A DNA stretch of 64,000 nucleotides, taken from contig JAWHQI010000170.1 of NCBI GenBank assembly GCA_033032865.1, positions 3,593,001 through 3,657,000 on the forward strand, given 5' to 3'. Every line of letters begins with the position of its first letter. Within the stretch, counting starts at the first letter, position 1. A model generated the notes under the pieces. It ran no database searches and was not told where the DNA came from. It worked only from the letters and a program-made list of their open reading frames with translations. This stretch comes from Dactylorhiza incarnata (lineage: Eukaryota; Streptophyta; Magnoliopsida; Asparagales; Orchidaceae). A program made the translations under genes and the position numbers. Below, in pieces: positions 53,001 through 59,369 of this stretch.

Positions 53001-55740
53001 GGGCGTCATACCGCTGAATGAGGGCCTCAGAGAGAGCTGGCCAGGTGAGGTCGGGAGAGGTCTGCCGGAGCCAACGGACCCAATGGAGGGCCGACCCTTC
53101 CATGCCGATGATTGCGGTGGAGACCCGTTGTGTCGGCGCGGTCTGGTGAATGTCGAAGAACTGCTCGACGCGGGCAATCCACCCGAGGGGGTCAGACCCG
53201 TTGAAGGTAGGCATGTCAGGTCCACGGTACGGAGGAGTAGGCACTTCCATCGCTGCGGGAGCATCGGGAAGCACGGTGCTGGGGGATCCCACAACAGAGG
53301 TGGTAGAGGGGCCGGAGTGCTGGGTGGGCTGCAATTTCTGGAGCATGGTCAGAATCGAGGTAAACTGCTCGTTCTGTGCCTCGAGACGAGAGTTGATGGT
53401 GGCGAGGGAGTGTTCGAGGGCTTCCACGCGGGCTTCCATCCAGCTCTTTGGCATATGAGGACGATTGCTCCGAGTTGGAGATTGGCCCGGGGCAGATCTG
53501 GCCCGCAGGGGGCCGGGGCGGCGATGGGGAGAACACGGACACAATCCGGATCGAAGTCCGGCCAAGATCAAGGAGGCTGGTTCCTCCAAGGAGCCTTCTC
53601 TCAAAAGAGAGCCTAAATTCCTAATGATCCAAAAGATAACCCTAACACTCCCATACCTCCTCCTTATATAGGGAGGAGGGGGCTCACAACAAACCTAATA
53701 TTAAAAATAAAAGCAATAAAGGTTGTGAAAGTCATTCTAGTCTTATCTAACAAACTCATTCAAATTAAATTCTTAGTTACACTAGGAACTACTCTAACAT
53801 GTTTTAGAGTTAAAGTTTTACATGAAGAGAGGGTCAGTTCTGCTGTCCCAGCATGAGTCACCTCAGTCTCTCCTCCATTGCAGTTCTCCACTTTATCTTT
53901 GACCTTCGTGACCTCAGTGAGAAAATCTTTATCATTGTCACATGACAAGTAACATCGCTGGTCAGCCACCACTCAGAAGTCACTGCGGTGACTACTCCCA
54001 ATCATAACGGCAAAAGACTTGGGATCAGAGTTGTCTACCAGCATGTTTGCAACATTTTGTTGGGCTTCCTCCTTCTCCGAGCCTTACATTTTAAGGCCCA
54101 GTGACCCCACTTGTCGCAGTTATGACATTTGTCCTTCCTTTTGAAAGACGGCTTTTTGGGCGATAACTGTGTAGAGACTTCACCTTTAGGTGTCCGTGGC
54201 TTCCGATGAGGTTTGCCAGATCGTGAAACGAAGTTGGCAACCTGTGTGGATTGATCAACTTACTCCAAGCTCTTACCAGCAACATTTTGATCCTCAATAT
54301 GGATGAACCTTTTGAGTTCATCCAGTGCGATCCATTCCTTCAGTCTGTGCATTTTAGTCTTGAAGGTGATCCTCCCAGGAGGCAGCTTGCTCAGAATCAA
54401 ACTCACAAAAAGATTATCGGACATGTCAAACTGATCATCTTCCAGCTTGAGTTGCATATTTTCCAGTTTTATAAGCTGAGAAATGACTGACCTGTTCATA
54501 TTAAACTTAAACTTGAAAAACTTCTCACCGAGAAGAGTTTTCGACAGTCCCTCTTCCTTCTGGAAGTGTGCGTTCAAGCGGTCTCATATCTATTTCGCGG
54601 TCTTGTAAATATTGTAGGTCATTGCAAGTTGAGGGTTCAAAGAATTCAGAAGATCGTCCCTGCAGAAATCTTCGTCTTTGCTCCACTGATATTCGTCCAC
54701 GTCTTCACGAGTCGTGGCGAAATCACGAAGAACGGTGTAGAAGATCTCACGTTCTCTCATTCCCAGACATGCAGTTTCCAACCGTGGAAGTCAGTAACGC
54801 CAATAGATTGTAACTTGACAATGTCGTATACTCGTATGCGCTTCGCTTCGACATCTTGAACTTAACTTACACAGAAAAATTGGAAAGAGATCACCTGATC
54901 TGAGTAGAGACGAGTCAAAGCACTTCAGATCCAATCCAGGGTTAAGTCTACACTTCCTGCTGGCTGAGAACACGCCCTTGTTGACGAGAGATATCACTTA
55001 GGAAGGCTGTCGGAGAGTTCTGCCTTGTATCGAAGAGTCCTCAAGTCGATAAGACAAATTATCGGCGAGACCACCAGTTGACAAGAAGGAATGTCGGCGA
55101 GACCTCCAGTCGACGAAGGAGGAATGTCGGTGAGACATCCTGATATTTGTCCACGTCTTCACGAGCCGTGGCGAAAGCGGAAAACCCTAAGCGGTACTTT
55201 GAGAATGTTGGGGTTAGCTCCGCTCATAGTATTTTACGTAGGTCCATCAAGTTTGGAATGACATTATATAGTACCTCCAACGTAGAGCTTTGCCTTAGGC
55301 AGACACGAAACCCATGGGTCACTACCGAGTCGGTCTCGACACGCACGAACATATACTAAATTATTCAACAATATATATATAGTAGATCCAAGATACTTAA
55401 AATATTTCACACTTTTATATTATGATCTTCTAATAACATCAATTGATACTTATTATTGCTAAGCCAGACTAAAACTGCTTATAATATACTTCCTTCCCTC
55501 CATTTTAAAATCCTTCAATGCTAAATCCTAAAAAATATATTTTCCTGAACTGTATAAATTTTGATGAGAAATTATGAAAATGTCAGATTTACATGCATGG
55601 GCTTATTTTACATTCACTGTAATAAATGCATCAATTTAAATTGCCAGTTCTCAAGGTTTTCTCAAAATGTTACCACGATCTGTAGGCACACTGCGTTCTT
55701 TCTCGTGGCTGGGAATGAAATGACCAGGCAAGCACACTAA
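34882..55740 (+). CDS. GLB3: Truncated (2-on-2) hemoglobin, GLB3 class; four exons
   Basis: Join 34,882-35,024, 35,088-35,215, 45,399-45,543, 55,686-55,740: 471 bp, 156 residues. It starts [13 protein letters not shown], with [58 protein letters not shown] and [11 protein letters not shown], all hallmarks of plant class 3 (truncated-type) hemoglobin. His99 in GRHRPFP should be the proximal heme ligand, Trp112 in AERWL the G8 Trp, and Tyr46 the likely B10 distal residue. All introns are GT-AG with phases 2, 1, 2, and the frame is kept across every junction. The protein is soluble, heme-binding, probably involved in O2/NO handling. Introns 2 and 3 are each about 10.1 kb of nested transposons. 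The C-terminus (NEMTRQAH, stop) is shorter than the longer tails known in this family. Expression with such introns is inferred, not shown. Confidence 0.92.
35088..35215 (+). CDS. GLB3: GLB3 exon 2 (residues 48-90)
   Basis: Starts after TTTAG and encodes [14 protein letters not shown] and the strongly conserved [19 protein letters not shown]. Ends AAAAG before GTAGTC, phase 1. Confidence 0.93.
35467..36142 (+). repeat. LTR of an unidentified retroelement with a 28-bp tandem core
   Basis: Starts TGTATAACCC and ends about CTCAAACA. A TATA-like TATAAATA lies at 35,864-35,871. About ten bases after the end, TGGTATCCGAGC (36,152-36,163) resembles a Met-tRNA primer-binding site with two mismatches. 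A truncated inverted copy of this LTR lies at about 36,905-37,180. Confidence 0.6.
35510..35745 (+). repeat. Tandem repeat, 28-29 bp unit, eight copies
   Basis: Unit of the form GAGTACAGAAGAACTCGCCC plus ACCTGGGGC, directly head to tail with no unique spacers. It lies within the LTR at 35,467-36,142. Confidence 0.92.
36143..36904. repeat. Internal debris with GCGAG-rich tandem repeats
   Basis: GGCGAGTTCCAGCT-type repeats at 36,270-36,345, eight 15-bp CTCGCAGATATTCTA-like units at 36,355-36,462, and two and a half copies of a unit of about 70 bp containing CCGCGAGTTCAACTCGCG at 36,735-36,880. No coding function seen. Confidence 0.75.
36905..37180 (-). repeat. Inverted, truncated LTR copy
   Basis: The reverse complement matches parts of the LTR at 35,467-36,142: the TATAAATAG block (complement near 37,075) and the GTGGCAGGACCTCC block (complement near 36,925-36,940). 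Contains a G homopolymer at about 37,094-37,119. Confidence 0.7.
37619..38027 (+). repeat. Array LTR 1 (409 bp)
   Basis: TGTTATGGTCTCAC ... CGATCCCGTAACA, with TATA-like TATAAATA at 37,813-37,820. Confidence 0.88.
38030..38041 (+). promoter_or_regulatory. Primer-binding site after array LTR 1
   Basis: TGGTATCAGAGC, the usual plant retroelement match to Met tRNA, two bases after the LTR. Confidence 0.88.
39153..39534 (+). repeat. Array LTR 2 (382 bp)
   Basis: TGTTATAGTCCCAC ... ACTATCCCGTAACA, preceded by the purine-rich GGGCAGGTGGGA. The following internal region lacks the intact primer-binding site seen after LTR 1. Confidence 0.87.
40921..41177 (+). repeat. 5' LTR of gag-only copy 1 (257 bp)
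   Basis: TGTTACGCGCACGC ... GTCCGTATTA; promoter-like CTATATAAGG at 41,001-41,010. The 3' end is TTA rather than the usual CA, in both LTRs. Confidence 0.9.
41819..42868 (+). CDS. Gag of the gag-only element, 349 aa
   Basis: A Ty3/gypsy-type Gag: coiled-coil-like start ([20 protein letters not shown]), the capsid core with [56 protein letters not shown], a Pro-rich linker, then a [14 protein letters not shown] zinc knuckle near residues 295-310, and an acidic end. ATG 41,819 is chosen because similarity to the second copy starts here; the frame is open further upstream to 41,378. Gag packages RNA into particles. Being uninterrupted while pol is absent suggests the gag ORF is kept. Confidence 0.88.
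   Translation: MEARVEALEHSLATINSRLEAQNEQFTSILTMLQKLQPTQHSGPFTASVVGSPSTVLPDASAAVEVPTPPYRGPDMPTFNGSDPLRWIARAEQFFNIHQTAPTQRVSTAIIGMEGSALHWVRWLRQTSPDLSWPALSEALIQRYDARYSGPMIERLCGVRHTGSIDSYIDAFVELVTHVPGLPPDHYLGFFMNGLQPHFRSRLRTLQPLTVHHAIDLSPLVEAEFLATSGDIPSPSPPSRHPSHTYFPTHPKPTPPPPPLPRPPLMGPRNNRPVPTHRLSNQEYNDLRSKGLCFRCKHPYSPGHECSVKECRVLIGDDVAALSATDFDALLLSDGLPHDAPGTSTASHY
42924..43180 (+). repeat. 3' LTR of gag-only copy 1 (257 bp)
   Basis: Matches the 5' LTR with about four substitutions; begins 55 bp after the gag stop codon. Confidence 0.9.
43399..44330. other. Intronic AT-rich sequence, no gene seen
   Basis: AT-rich with a CT-rich run at 44,015-44,110. I see no transposon ends or coding; probably original intron or very old repeats. 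Confidence 0.45.
44815..44962 (-). mobile_element. tRNA-derived SINE-like copy, minus
   Basis: The minus strand has an A-box-like TTGGTAATGAG and a B-box GTGTTCGATCCC (complement near 44,898-44,910), followed by GAGAGCTGGTTGGGGTGTACGG, a body similar to the SINEs at 58,634-59,296. Confidence 0.6.
44963..45055 (+). mobile_element. tRNA-derived SINE-like copy, plus, head-to-head with the previous
   Basis: GGTCGGGTGTTCGATCTCGG gives the B-box; followed by GAGAGCTGGTTGGGTGTACGG and GGCTGCAGCCC, the same body. The A-box part is shared with or lost at the palindrome centre. Confidence 0.55.
45399..45543 (+). CDS. GLB3: GLB3 exon 3 (residues 91-138), heme ligand exon
   Basis: Starts GGCACCCAGC after TTCTGTAG and completes Gly91. 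Encodes [20 protein letters not shown] with His99, then [12 protein letters not shown] and KIKMMNFF. Ends TTCTTCAG before GTGTGT, phase 2. Confidence 0.94.
46680..47062 (+). repeat. TG-rich microsatellite
   Basis: About 380 bp of (TG)n with TATATG and TTTATG interruptions; yields a Cys/Val-rich ORF that is not a gene. Confidence 0.95.
47121..47270 (+). pseudogene. Harbinger transposase exon (DDE_Tnp_4), partial
   Basis: [20 protein letters not shown] then [20 protein letters not shown] then [10 protein letters not shown] is the core of plant PIF/Harbinger transposase (nuclease), including the first catalytic Asp in ACDF and SAHDSR. It ends at a plausible donor CCCCCAG/GTAATAAG. A later piece at about 47,339-47,460 ([20 protein letters not shown]) is the C-terminal region, so the middle with the remaining catalytic residues is deleted. 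Confidence 0.85.
48256..48420 (-). repeat. 3' LTR of the intronic copia (165 bp)
   Basis: On the minus strand starts TGTTGAATAATTT and ends CCCTAACA. Confidence 0.9.
49385..49600 (-). pseudogene. Intronic copia RNase H, C-terminal remnant
   Basis: The complement matches the end of copia-1 RNase H (GTACGACTGAGACATAC, AAGAACAAG, GATCTTTGACG...). The central RNase H part is missing between here and 49,884. Confidence 0.65.
49701..49883. mobile_element. hAT-type end fragment within the intronic copia
   Basis: AACCGAACC-type motifs in both orientations and a right terminus TTTGCACATCCCTA. It sits inside the RNase H codons for YSD. No matching 8-bp duplication on the left, so that end has been lost with part of RNase H. 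Confidence 0.7.
49884..50870 (-). pseudogene. Intronic copia RT and start of RNase H
   Basis: Minus frames give [46 protein letters not shown] (YVDD box kept), then [18 protein letters not shown] and [17 protein letters not shown]. The last motif shows the Trp that copia-1 has lost to a stop. Several frames are needed to read it. Confidence 0.85.
51170..52060 (-). pseudogene. Intronic copia integrase
   Basis: Minus strand: [39 protein letters not shown], then [20 protein letters not shown], where the Glu of the usual AERKNRTL is replaced (VGW), so the catalytic residue is lost. Earlier parts (CEVCAQ-like, HxxLGH-like) are present as degraded sequence up to 52,060. Confidence 0.8.
52091..53719 (-). 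mobile_element. Gag-only LTR retrotransposon, copy 2 (minus)
   Basis: Same family as 40,921-43,180. 3' LTR 52,091-52,334 is nearly complete. The 5' LTR (about 53,530-53,719) has lost its outer end and its junction with the leader. It is inserted in the copia integrase leader region: the copia sequence resumes at 53,720 after a gap of about 16 bases relative to copia-1, so a small deletion removed the LTR edge and one target duplication. Confidence 0.88.
52390..53454 (-). CDS. Gag of gag-only copy 2, 354 aa
   Basis: An open frame closely matching the first copy: [56 protein letters not shown] and the [14 protein letters not shown] knuckle. Differences are scattered substitutions without stops. 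The ATG at 53,452-53,454 adds five residues (MPKSW) that the first copy lacks because of an ATG/ATA difference. No pol follows. The frame upstream to 53,604 is leader or LTR sequence. Confidence 0.85.
   Translation of the reverse strand: MPKSWMEARVEALEHSLATINSRLEAQNEQFTSILTMLQKLQPTQHSGPSTTSVVGSPSTVLPDAPAAMEVPTPPYRGPDMPTFNGSDPLGWIARVEQFFDIHQTAPTQRVSTAIIGMEGSALHWVRWLRQTSPDLTWPALSEALIQRYDARYSGPMIERLCGVRHTGSIDSYIDAFVELVTHVPGLPPDHYLGFFMNGLQPHFRSRLRTLHPLTVHHAIDLAPLVEAEFLATSGDIPSPSPPSRHPSYTYVSTHPKPIPPPPPLPRPPMMGPRNNRAVPTHRLSNQEYNDLRSNGLCFRCKHPYSPGHECSVKECRVLIGDDVAVLSAADFDALLLSDRLPDDAPGTSTASHY
53760..54000 (-). pseudogene. Intronic copia protease remnant
   Basis: The minus strand aligns with copia-1 protease, but the active-site DSGA has become TSDV (codons ACC AGC GAT GTT), and a stop and frameshift flank it. 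Ends [12 protein letters not shown], the usual link to integrase. Confidence 0.75.
54040..54860 (-). pseudogene. Intronic copia gag with zinc knuckle
   Basis: Pieces in three frames: [52 protein letters not shown], a basic stretch, then [14 protein letters not shown], a clear CX2CX4HX4C knuckle near 54,085-54,130 (minus strand). This is the part deleted in copia-1. Confidence 0.8.
54861..55205 (-). other. Leader of the intronic copia
   Basis: Non-coding; GTCGGCGAGACC-like units repeat at 55,045-55,135. Adjacent to the LTR it reads TTCTCAAAG on the minus strand, as in copia-1. Confidence 0.6.
55206..55370 (-). repeat. 5' LTR of the intronic copia (165 bp)
   Basis: About 11 percent different from its partner at 48,256-48,420; related to but distinct from the copia-1 LTR. 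Confidence 0.9.
55686..55740 (+). CDS. GLB3: GLB3 exon 4 (residues 140-156 and stop)
   Basis: A short exon after CTGTAG. Completes Arg139 and encodes [17 protein letters not shown] then TAA. HTA-FLVAGNE is the conserved helix that follows NFFR in plant class 3 hemoglobins, so the match across 10 kb is specific in sequence and in phase. Confidence 0.9.
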
Positions 55741-57571
55741 ATCCCTTACAGCCAGAATAGTAGAATTCTGGTATAATTCTGAACCAGAAACATTTATACC
55801 TTAATTTTCCCTCCACTATTGTTTACTCGTATATATAATTGGAAAATGGAAGAGGTATTCCGCTAGAAGTTTGAACTGTTGCGAGCATTCAGCATTTATT
55901 TATTTTTATTCTTATGTTGGCCGGCTTAGCTTTTTATTTTCTAATTAAAGAATGCCATCTTGTTATCATTACAAACTATATCAGAGCACTATAATATTGC
56001 AAAAATGTTACATAAAACATGAAATGTGTTATACGTAGCCTGGAGACGAGCGTTATTTGGTCTTCTCGTATAACTGGAGACGTGATTGTTGTCATCATGT
56101 GTTGTGCCCTTGTAAGAAATGCTCAAATGATCGTTAGATAAGTGCACAATGCCCACTGCATTCTAATTGTAACAAGTATGCATCGATCTTTTATGGTCTG
56201 ATTGTTACAAGGAAAAACATGTATGGATGGACATGTATATCCTTCACCTAGTTATTGAAAGCACTTAATTAATGTGTTTTCGAAGGTAAAGCTTGTTGTC
56301 GGTCTGATCACTGCCATGCCTTGAGGAATAACAAGCATTGGTGCTTGTGATTCTGTGTCGTATTTCTTGTGCATAGGTTCCAAGCTCAAGACTTTCTGGA
56401 GGAATTGTGCGTCTGATTCATTCAGTCCGATCCCCGATTGAATTCATAGAACTCTATTTGGACTTGGAGTCGGATTCTCGATAATTGGTTGACGATTGAA
56501 CCTGGCTTCTGATAATCTGGCCATGATTCTAGAGATGTCAAAACTAACTTGGAGCAATCAAGCTTCCGATTTAAGTCAGCACTCGGGGTTTTAGTGGACG
56601 TGTAGGGATTTGATTCACGATTCACTCTTGAATGTTTCTATGATGAACAAGAAAATGTCAAAAAGTCATAACTCCATTGTTCTAAACTATATATGATGAA
56701 CGTTTCCAATCAAGCTCAGCAAACCCTCTTGAAGGAAATGTGAAGGAGAAGAAGAGGGAAGCTTGAAGTCCTGCTCGCAATGCTGCCAAACCTTCTTCAA
56801 CTGTTTTAATGTGCATCACAATGAAGAATTCATTTTGTTTGTGCTTTTCATTTTTATCTTTATTTAATCCTGCAAGAGGGTTGTGTTTCATCCGATGTAG
56901 GAAGACTAGAAGATCGTGATATGTAGGCTTTTACCACATACATCTGGTGTATGACTAATTGATTTTTCACGTGTCCGTTGTAGGACGTCTATGGAATGTG
57001 TCTACTGAATTGTGTTGGAGTCCAGTGAGGGATGACTAGAGTGTGATTTAGGGGAGTTGTGCATTTGTTCGGTGTAATGCAACTAGAGTGTTGGTTCTAG
57101 AATTGTGAAGTTCGTACAAAGGTTGGAGGCGACTAGATTCAAAAATATGCTTAGGACGATTAGCTTAGCCTAGGGTACTTTTAATGCTTAGGTTAGCCTC
57201 TTTGTCGCGTGGGTGATAACGGGAAAGAACGATGTACTAATATTGGTTTTATTATTGTTTTTTACTTGTACTCTCTCTATATTTATTACCAGATTCTTCT
57301 TACTCTTTTGTATTAATCCTATATTCCTATGTGCTTTTAATGTTATAATTGATTGATAGAATTAGCTTTATTGTGTAGCATATCACATGAAACTTTATTC
57401 ATCCCCTTAAAATTGTGTACCATATCCAACAAAATTATTCAATTTTTATTATGAGTTCTAGTATGGAGTTGAGTTTCTGATACGAGACTTGGGGTGCATG
57501 TTCGAACAATTATATGATATTTCGAGGAAATTAATACGATGCTCGATAACTATAGGATCTGCGGTGAGCCA
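55741..57571. other. Downstream of GLB3: 3' UTR and unidentified sequence
   Basis: Begins with the presumed 3' UTR of the hemoglobin gene; no clear poly(A) signal chosen. The rest is AT-rich with no recognised gene, repeat or RNA. Confidence 0.4.
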
Positions 57572-57583
57572 CACTACAAGAAA
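57572..57583 (+). mobile_element. CACTA-type transposon terminus
   Basis: CACTACAAGAAA is the classic terminal motif of plant CACTA (En/Spm) elements, here read inward to the right. No matching inverted end is seen before the gypsy element at 58,183, so the partner may be lost or beyond the window. Confidence 0.5.
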
Positions 57584-58182
57584 TACAGTGAACAACTTGG
57601 AATGTCAAGCCTTATAATCTTTACACTGATTGCTTCTTATTATTACTTCAGTTCATCTTTGTCTCAGAGGACTAAAAATGAATTGTTGAGATTCTAGTTT
57701 CTGCATTGGAATACGCACAACTTCCGATTCGACCCGGGGAGGAGGAACTGATCAGGAAGCTTGTTCATCACCAGCGGTTTCTGTTCACATGGAGATTCGG
57801 CGGCGGGTAGGGGTTGGGACTGGAGATCTGGCGGCAGATCGGCCCTTGTAATGGAGTTCCGGAGTGGGGTCGGGCTAGGGAAGAGATTTCCAACATCGGG
57901 TGAGGGGTAGTTATGACATTCGGGCATCTGTTGGGCGAAGTTATTAGGACCGGGTAATGAGCGACCGAAAATGATCGTGCGCAATCACCAAACGGGTTCC
58001 CCACGCCCTATAGAAAAAAGCTAATGATCTCTCGTCTGTTGGGGGCTGGAAAAAGGACAGTGCCGGCATTGGTGGGGGCTTGGGTAGGCGGGTAGCAGAG
58101 GCGAACTTAGGTTTAGAAGAGAATATTGGTCTGCAGTTAAAGAGGTAAATGGGCAGACCCATAATGACTATGGACAGACCGC
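57584..58182. other. Unidentified sequence, possibly interior of the CACTA element
   Basis: A Pro-rich frame on the minus strand (57,694-58,004) has no recognised domain. GC-rich from 57,730 on. Confidence 0.35.
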
Positions 58183-58633
58183 TGTCACGGCTTAACCACT
58201 ATGGGGTTAACCTATGGAATTTTTTAGAGAAATCTAGAAGCATGTAGAGTATTTTGTACATAATATTCTAGAGAAGTGTAGAAGCACTCTAGAATGATCT
58301 CATGAGAACATTCTAGAGAACTCAGGAAATGTGTACATACATGATAGTGGTAGAACAATCTAAATTTGAGGTAGTCTAGATCCTTCCATTATTTGGAGAG
58401 AAAGTCATTTGAGGCCTATAAAAGGGGAATGCCTCCTCATTTGTACATTCATCCAAGAATCCAAACAATCTAAGCATTCTTGCTCTTTACACTCTTTTGC
58501 TCTTTTGCTCTCTCTTTCAAGTGCTCACTTACTCATCATGTCACGATTAGTGTTGGAGAAGACTGACTTAGCTACTGCGAAGGAGCGCGGAAAGGAGCTA
58601 AGGCCGCACGCGACATTGTCAAGGGGACAAGTG

Positions 58634-58850
58634 TAATAACCCGGCCCAACCACCACACCAGAGGCCCGCTCCAACTCAGTGGCCAAGGCGCACTCTGATG
58701 GGCTGGCTACCGCGGTTGGACAAGGGCTGCAACCCGTGACACCCCAACACCTCTCTGGCCTGTTTCTCAGCACAGTGCGTTGTTGATGGCGGGATTCGAA
58801 CCCCGCCACCCTTGATAAGGCGCCTTCAACAACCCTCATCACAAACTGAG
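58634..58850 (-). mobile_element. tRNA-derived SINE, copy 1 (minus)
   Basis: The complement carries a B-box GGTTCGAATCC (here GGATTCGAACC on plus, 58,792-58,802) and the body CACTGTGCTGAGAAACAGGCC. The cluster is bounded by ACAAGT on both sides (about 58,628-58,633 and 59,299-59,304), a target duplication. Confidence 0.8.
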
Positions 58851-59064
58851 CTGGTGATGAGGGCTGTTGAAGGCGCCTTATCAAGGGTGGCGGGGGTTCG
58901 AATCCCGCCATCAACAACGCACTGTGCTGAGAAACAGGCCAGAGAGGCGTTGGGGTGTCACGGGCTGCAGCCCTTGTCCAACCGTGGTAGCCAGCCCATC
59001 AGAGTGCGCCTTGACCACTGAGTTGGAGCGGGCCTCTGGTGTGGTGGTTGGGCCGGGTTGTTAC
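58851..59064 (+). mobile_element. tRNA-derived SINE, copy 2 (plus)
   Basis: Starts with GCTGGTGATGAGGGCTGTTG (A-box-like), B-box GGTTCGAATCC at 58,895-58,905, tail ending GGGCCGGGTTGTTAC. It is head-to-head with copy 1, giving an inverted repeat of about 215 bp per arm. Confidence 0.82.
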
Positions 59065-59080
59065 AAAAAATTCGAATATC

Positions 59081-59296
59081 AGTTGGTGATGATGGTTGTT
59101 GAAGGCGCCTTATCAAGGGTGGCGGGGGTTCGAATCCCACCATCAACAACGCACTGTGCTGAGAAACAGGCCAGAGAGGCGTTGGGGTGTCACGGGCTGC
59201 AGCCCTTGTCTAATCGCGGTAGCCAGCCCATCAGAGTGCACCTTGGCCACTGAGTTGGAGCGGGCCTCTGGTGTGGTGGTTGGGCCGGGTTGTTAC
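59081..59296 (+). mobile_element. tRNA-derived SINE, copy 3 (plus)
   Basis: Same sequence as copy 2 with few changes; B-box at 59,127-59,137; ends GGGTTGTTAC. Separated from copy 2 by AAAAAATTCGAATATC, which may be the A-rich tail or a filler. Confidence 0.82.
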
Positions 59297-59313
59297 AACA
59301 AGTCCGTGACAGT

Positions 59314-59328
59314 TGGTATCAAAGCAGG
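59314..59328 (+). promoter_or_regulatory. Chromovirus primer-binding site
   Basis: TGGTATCAAAGCAGG two bases after the LTR; differs by one base from the common TGGTATCAGAGCAGG match to Met tRNA. Confidence 0.85.
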
Positions 59329-59369
59329 TTCGACTCGAGTTTGTGGTTCGTGCTAAGGAGTAAGATTGC

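Larger units (their letters stand above)
48256..55370 (-). mobile_element. Old copia element, same family as copia-1, minus strand
   Basis: 165-bp LTRs at 48,256-48,420 and 55,206-55,370 with TG...CA ends; they differ at roughly 18 positions. Flanks are TA-rich (TATAT and ATATA), so the duplication is ambiguous. Internal order on the minus strand: gag with zinc knuckle, protease, integrase (interrupted by a gag-only element at 52,091-53,719), RT, RNase H (interrupted by a hAT end at 49,701-49,883). Many stops and frameshifts. Lies antisense inside GLB3 intron 3. Confidence 0.92.
45544..55685 (+). other. GLB3 intron 3, 10,142 bp, filled with transposons
   Basis: Starts GTGTGT and ends GATCTGTAG. 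Non-transposon remainder: about 45,544-45,999 and 55,371-55,685 (AT-rich). Holds a fold-back MITE with a Harbinger insertion and a minus-strand copia element that itself contains a gag-only element. Confidence 0.86.
58183..59311 (+). repeat. 5' LTR of the chromovirus, split by SINEs
   Basis: TGTCACGGCTTAACC ... CAAGTCCGTGACA. LTR sequence proper is about 58,183-58,633 plus 59,297-59,311. TATA-like TATAAAAG at 58,417-58,424. AGTCTAGA/TTCTAGAGAA motifs recur at 58,220-58,320. Confidence 0.85.

Noticed and set aside
58851..59296. tRNA genes (GGTTCGAATCC B-boxes)
   Set aside because: The segments lack a full cloverleaf and share a 200-bp body in three copies, so they are SINEs.
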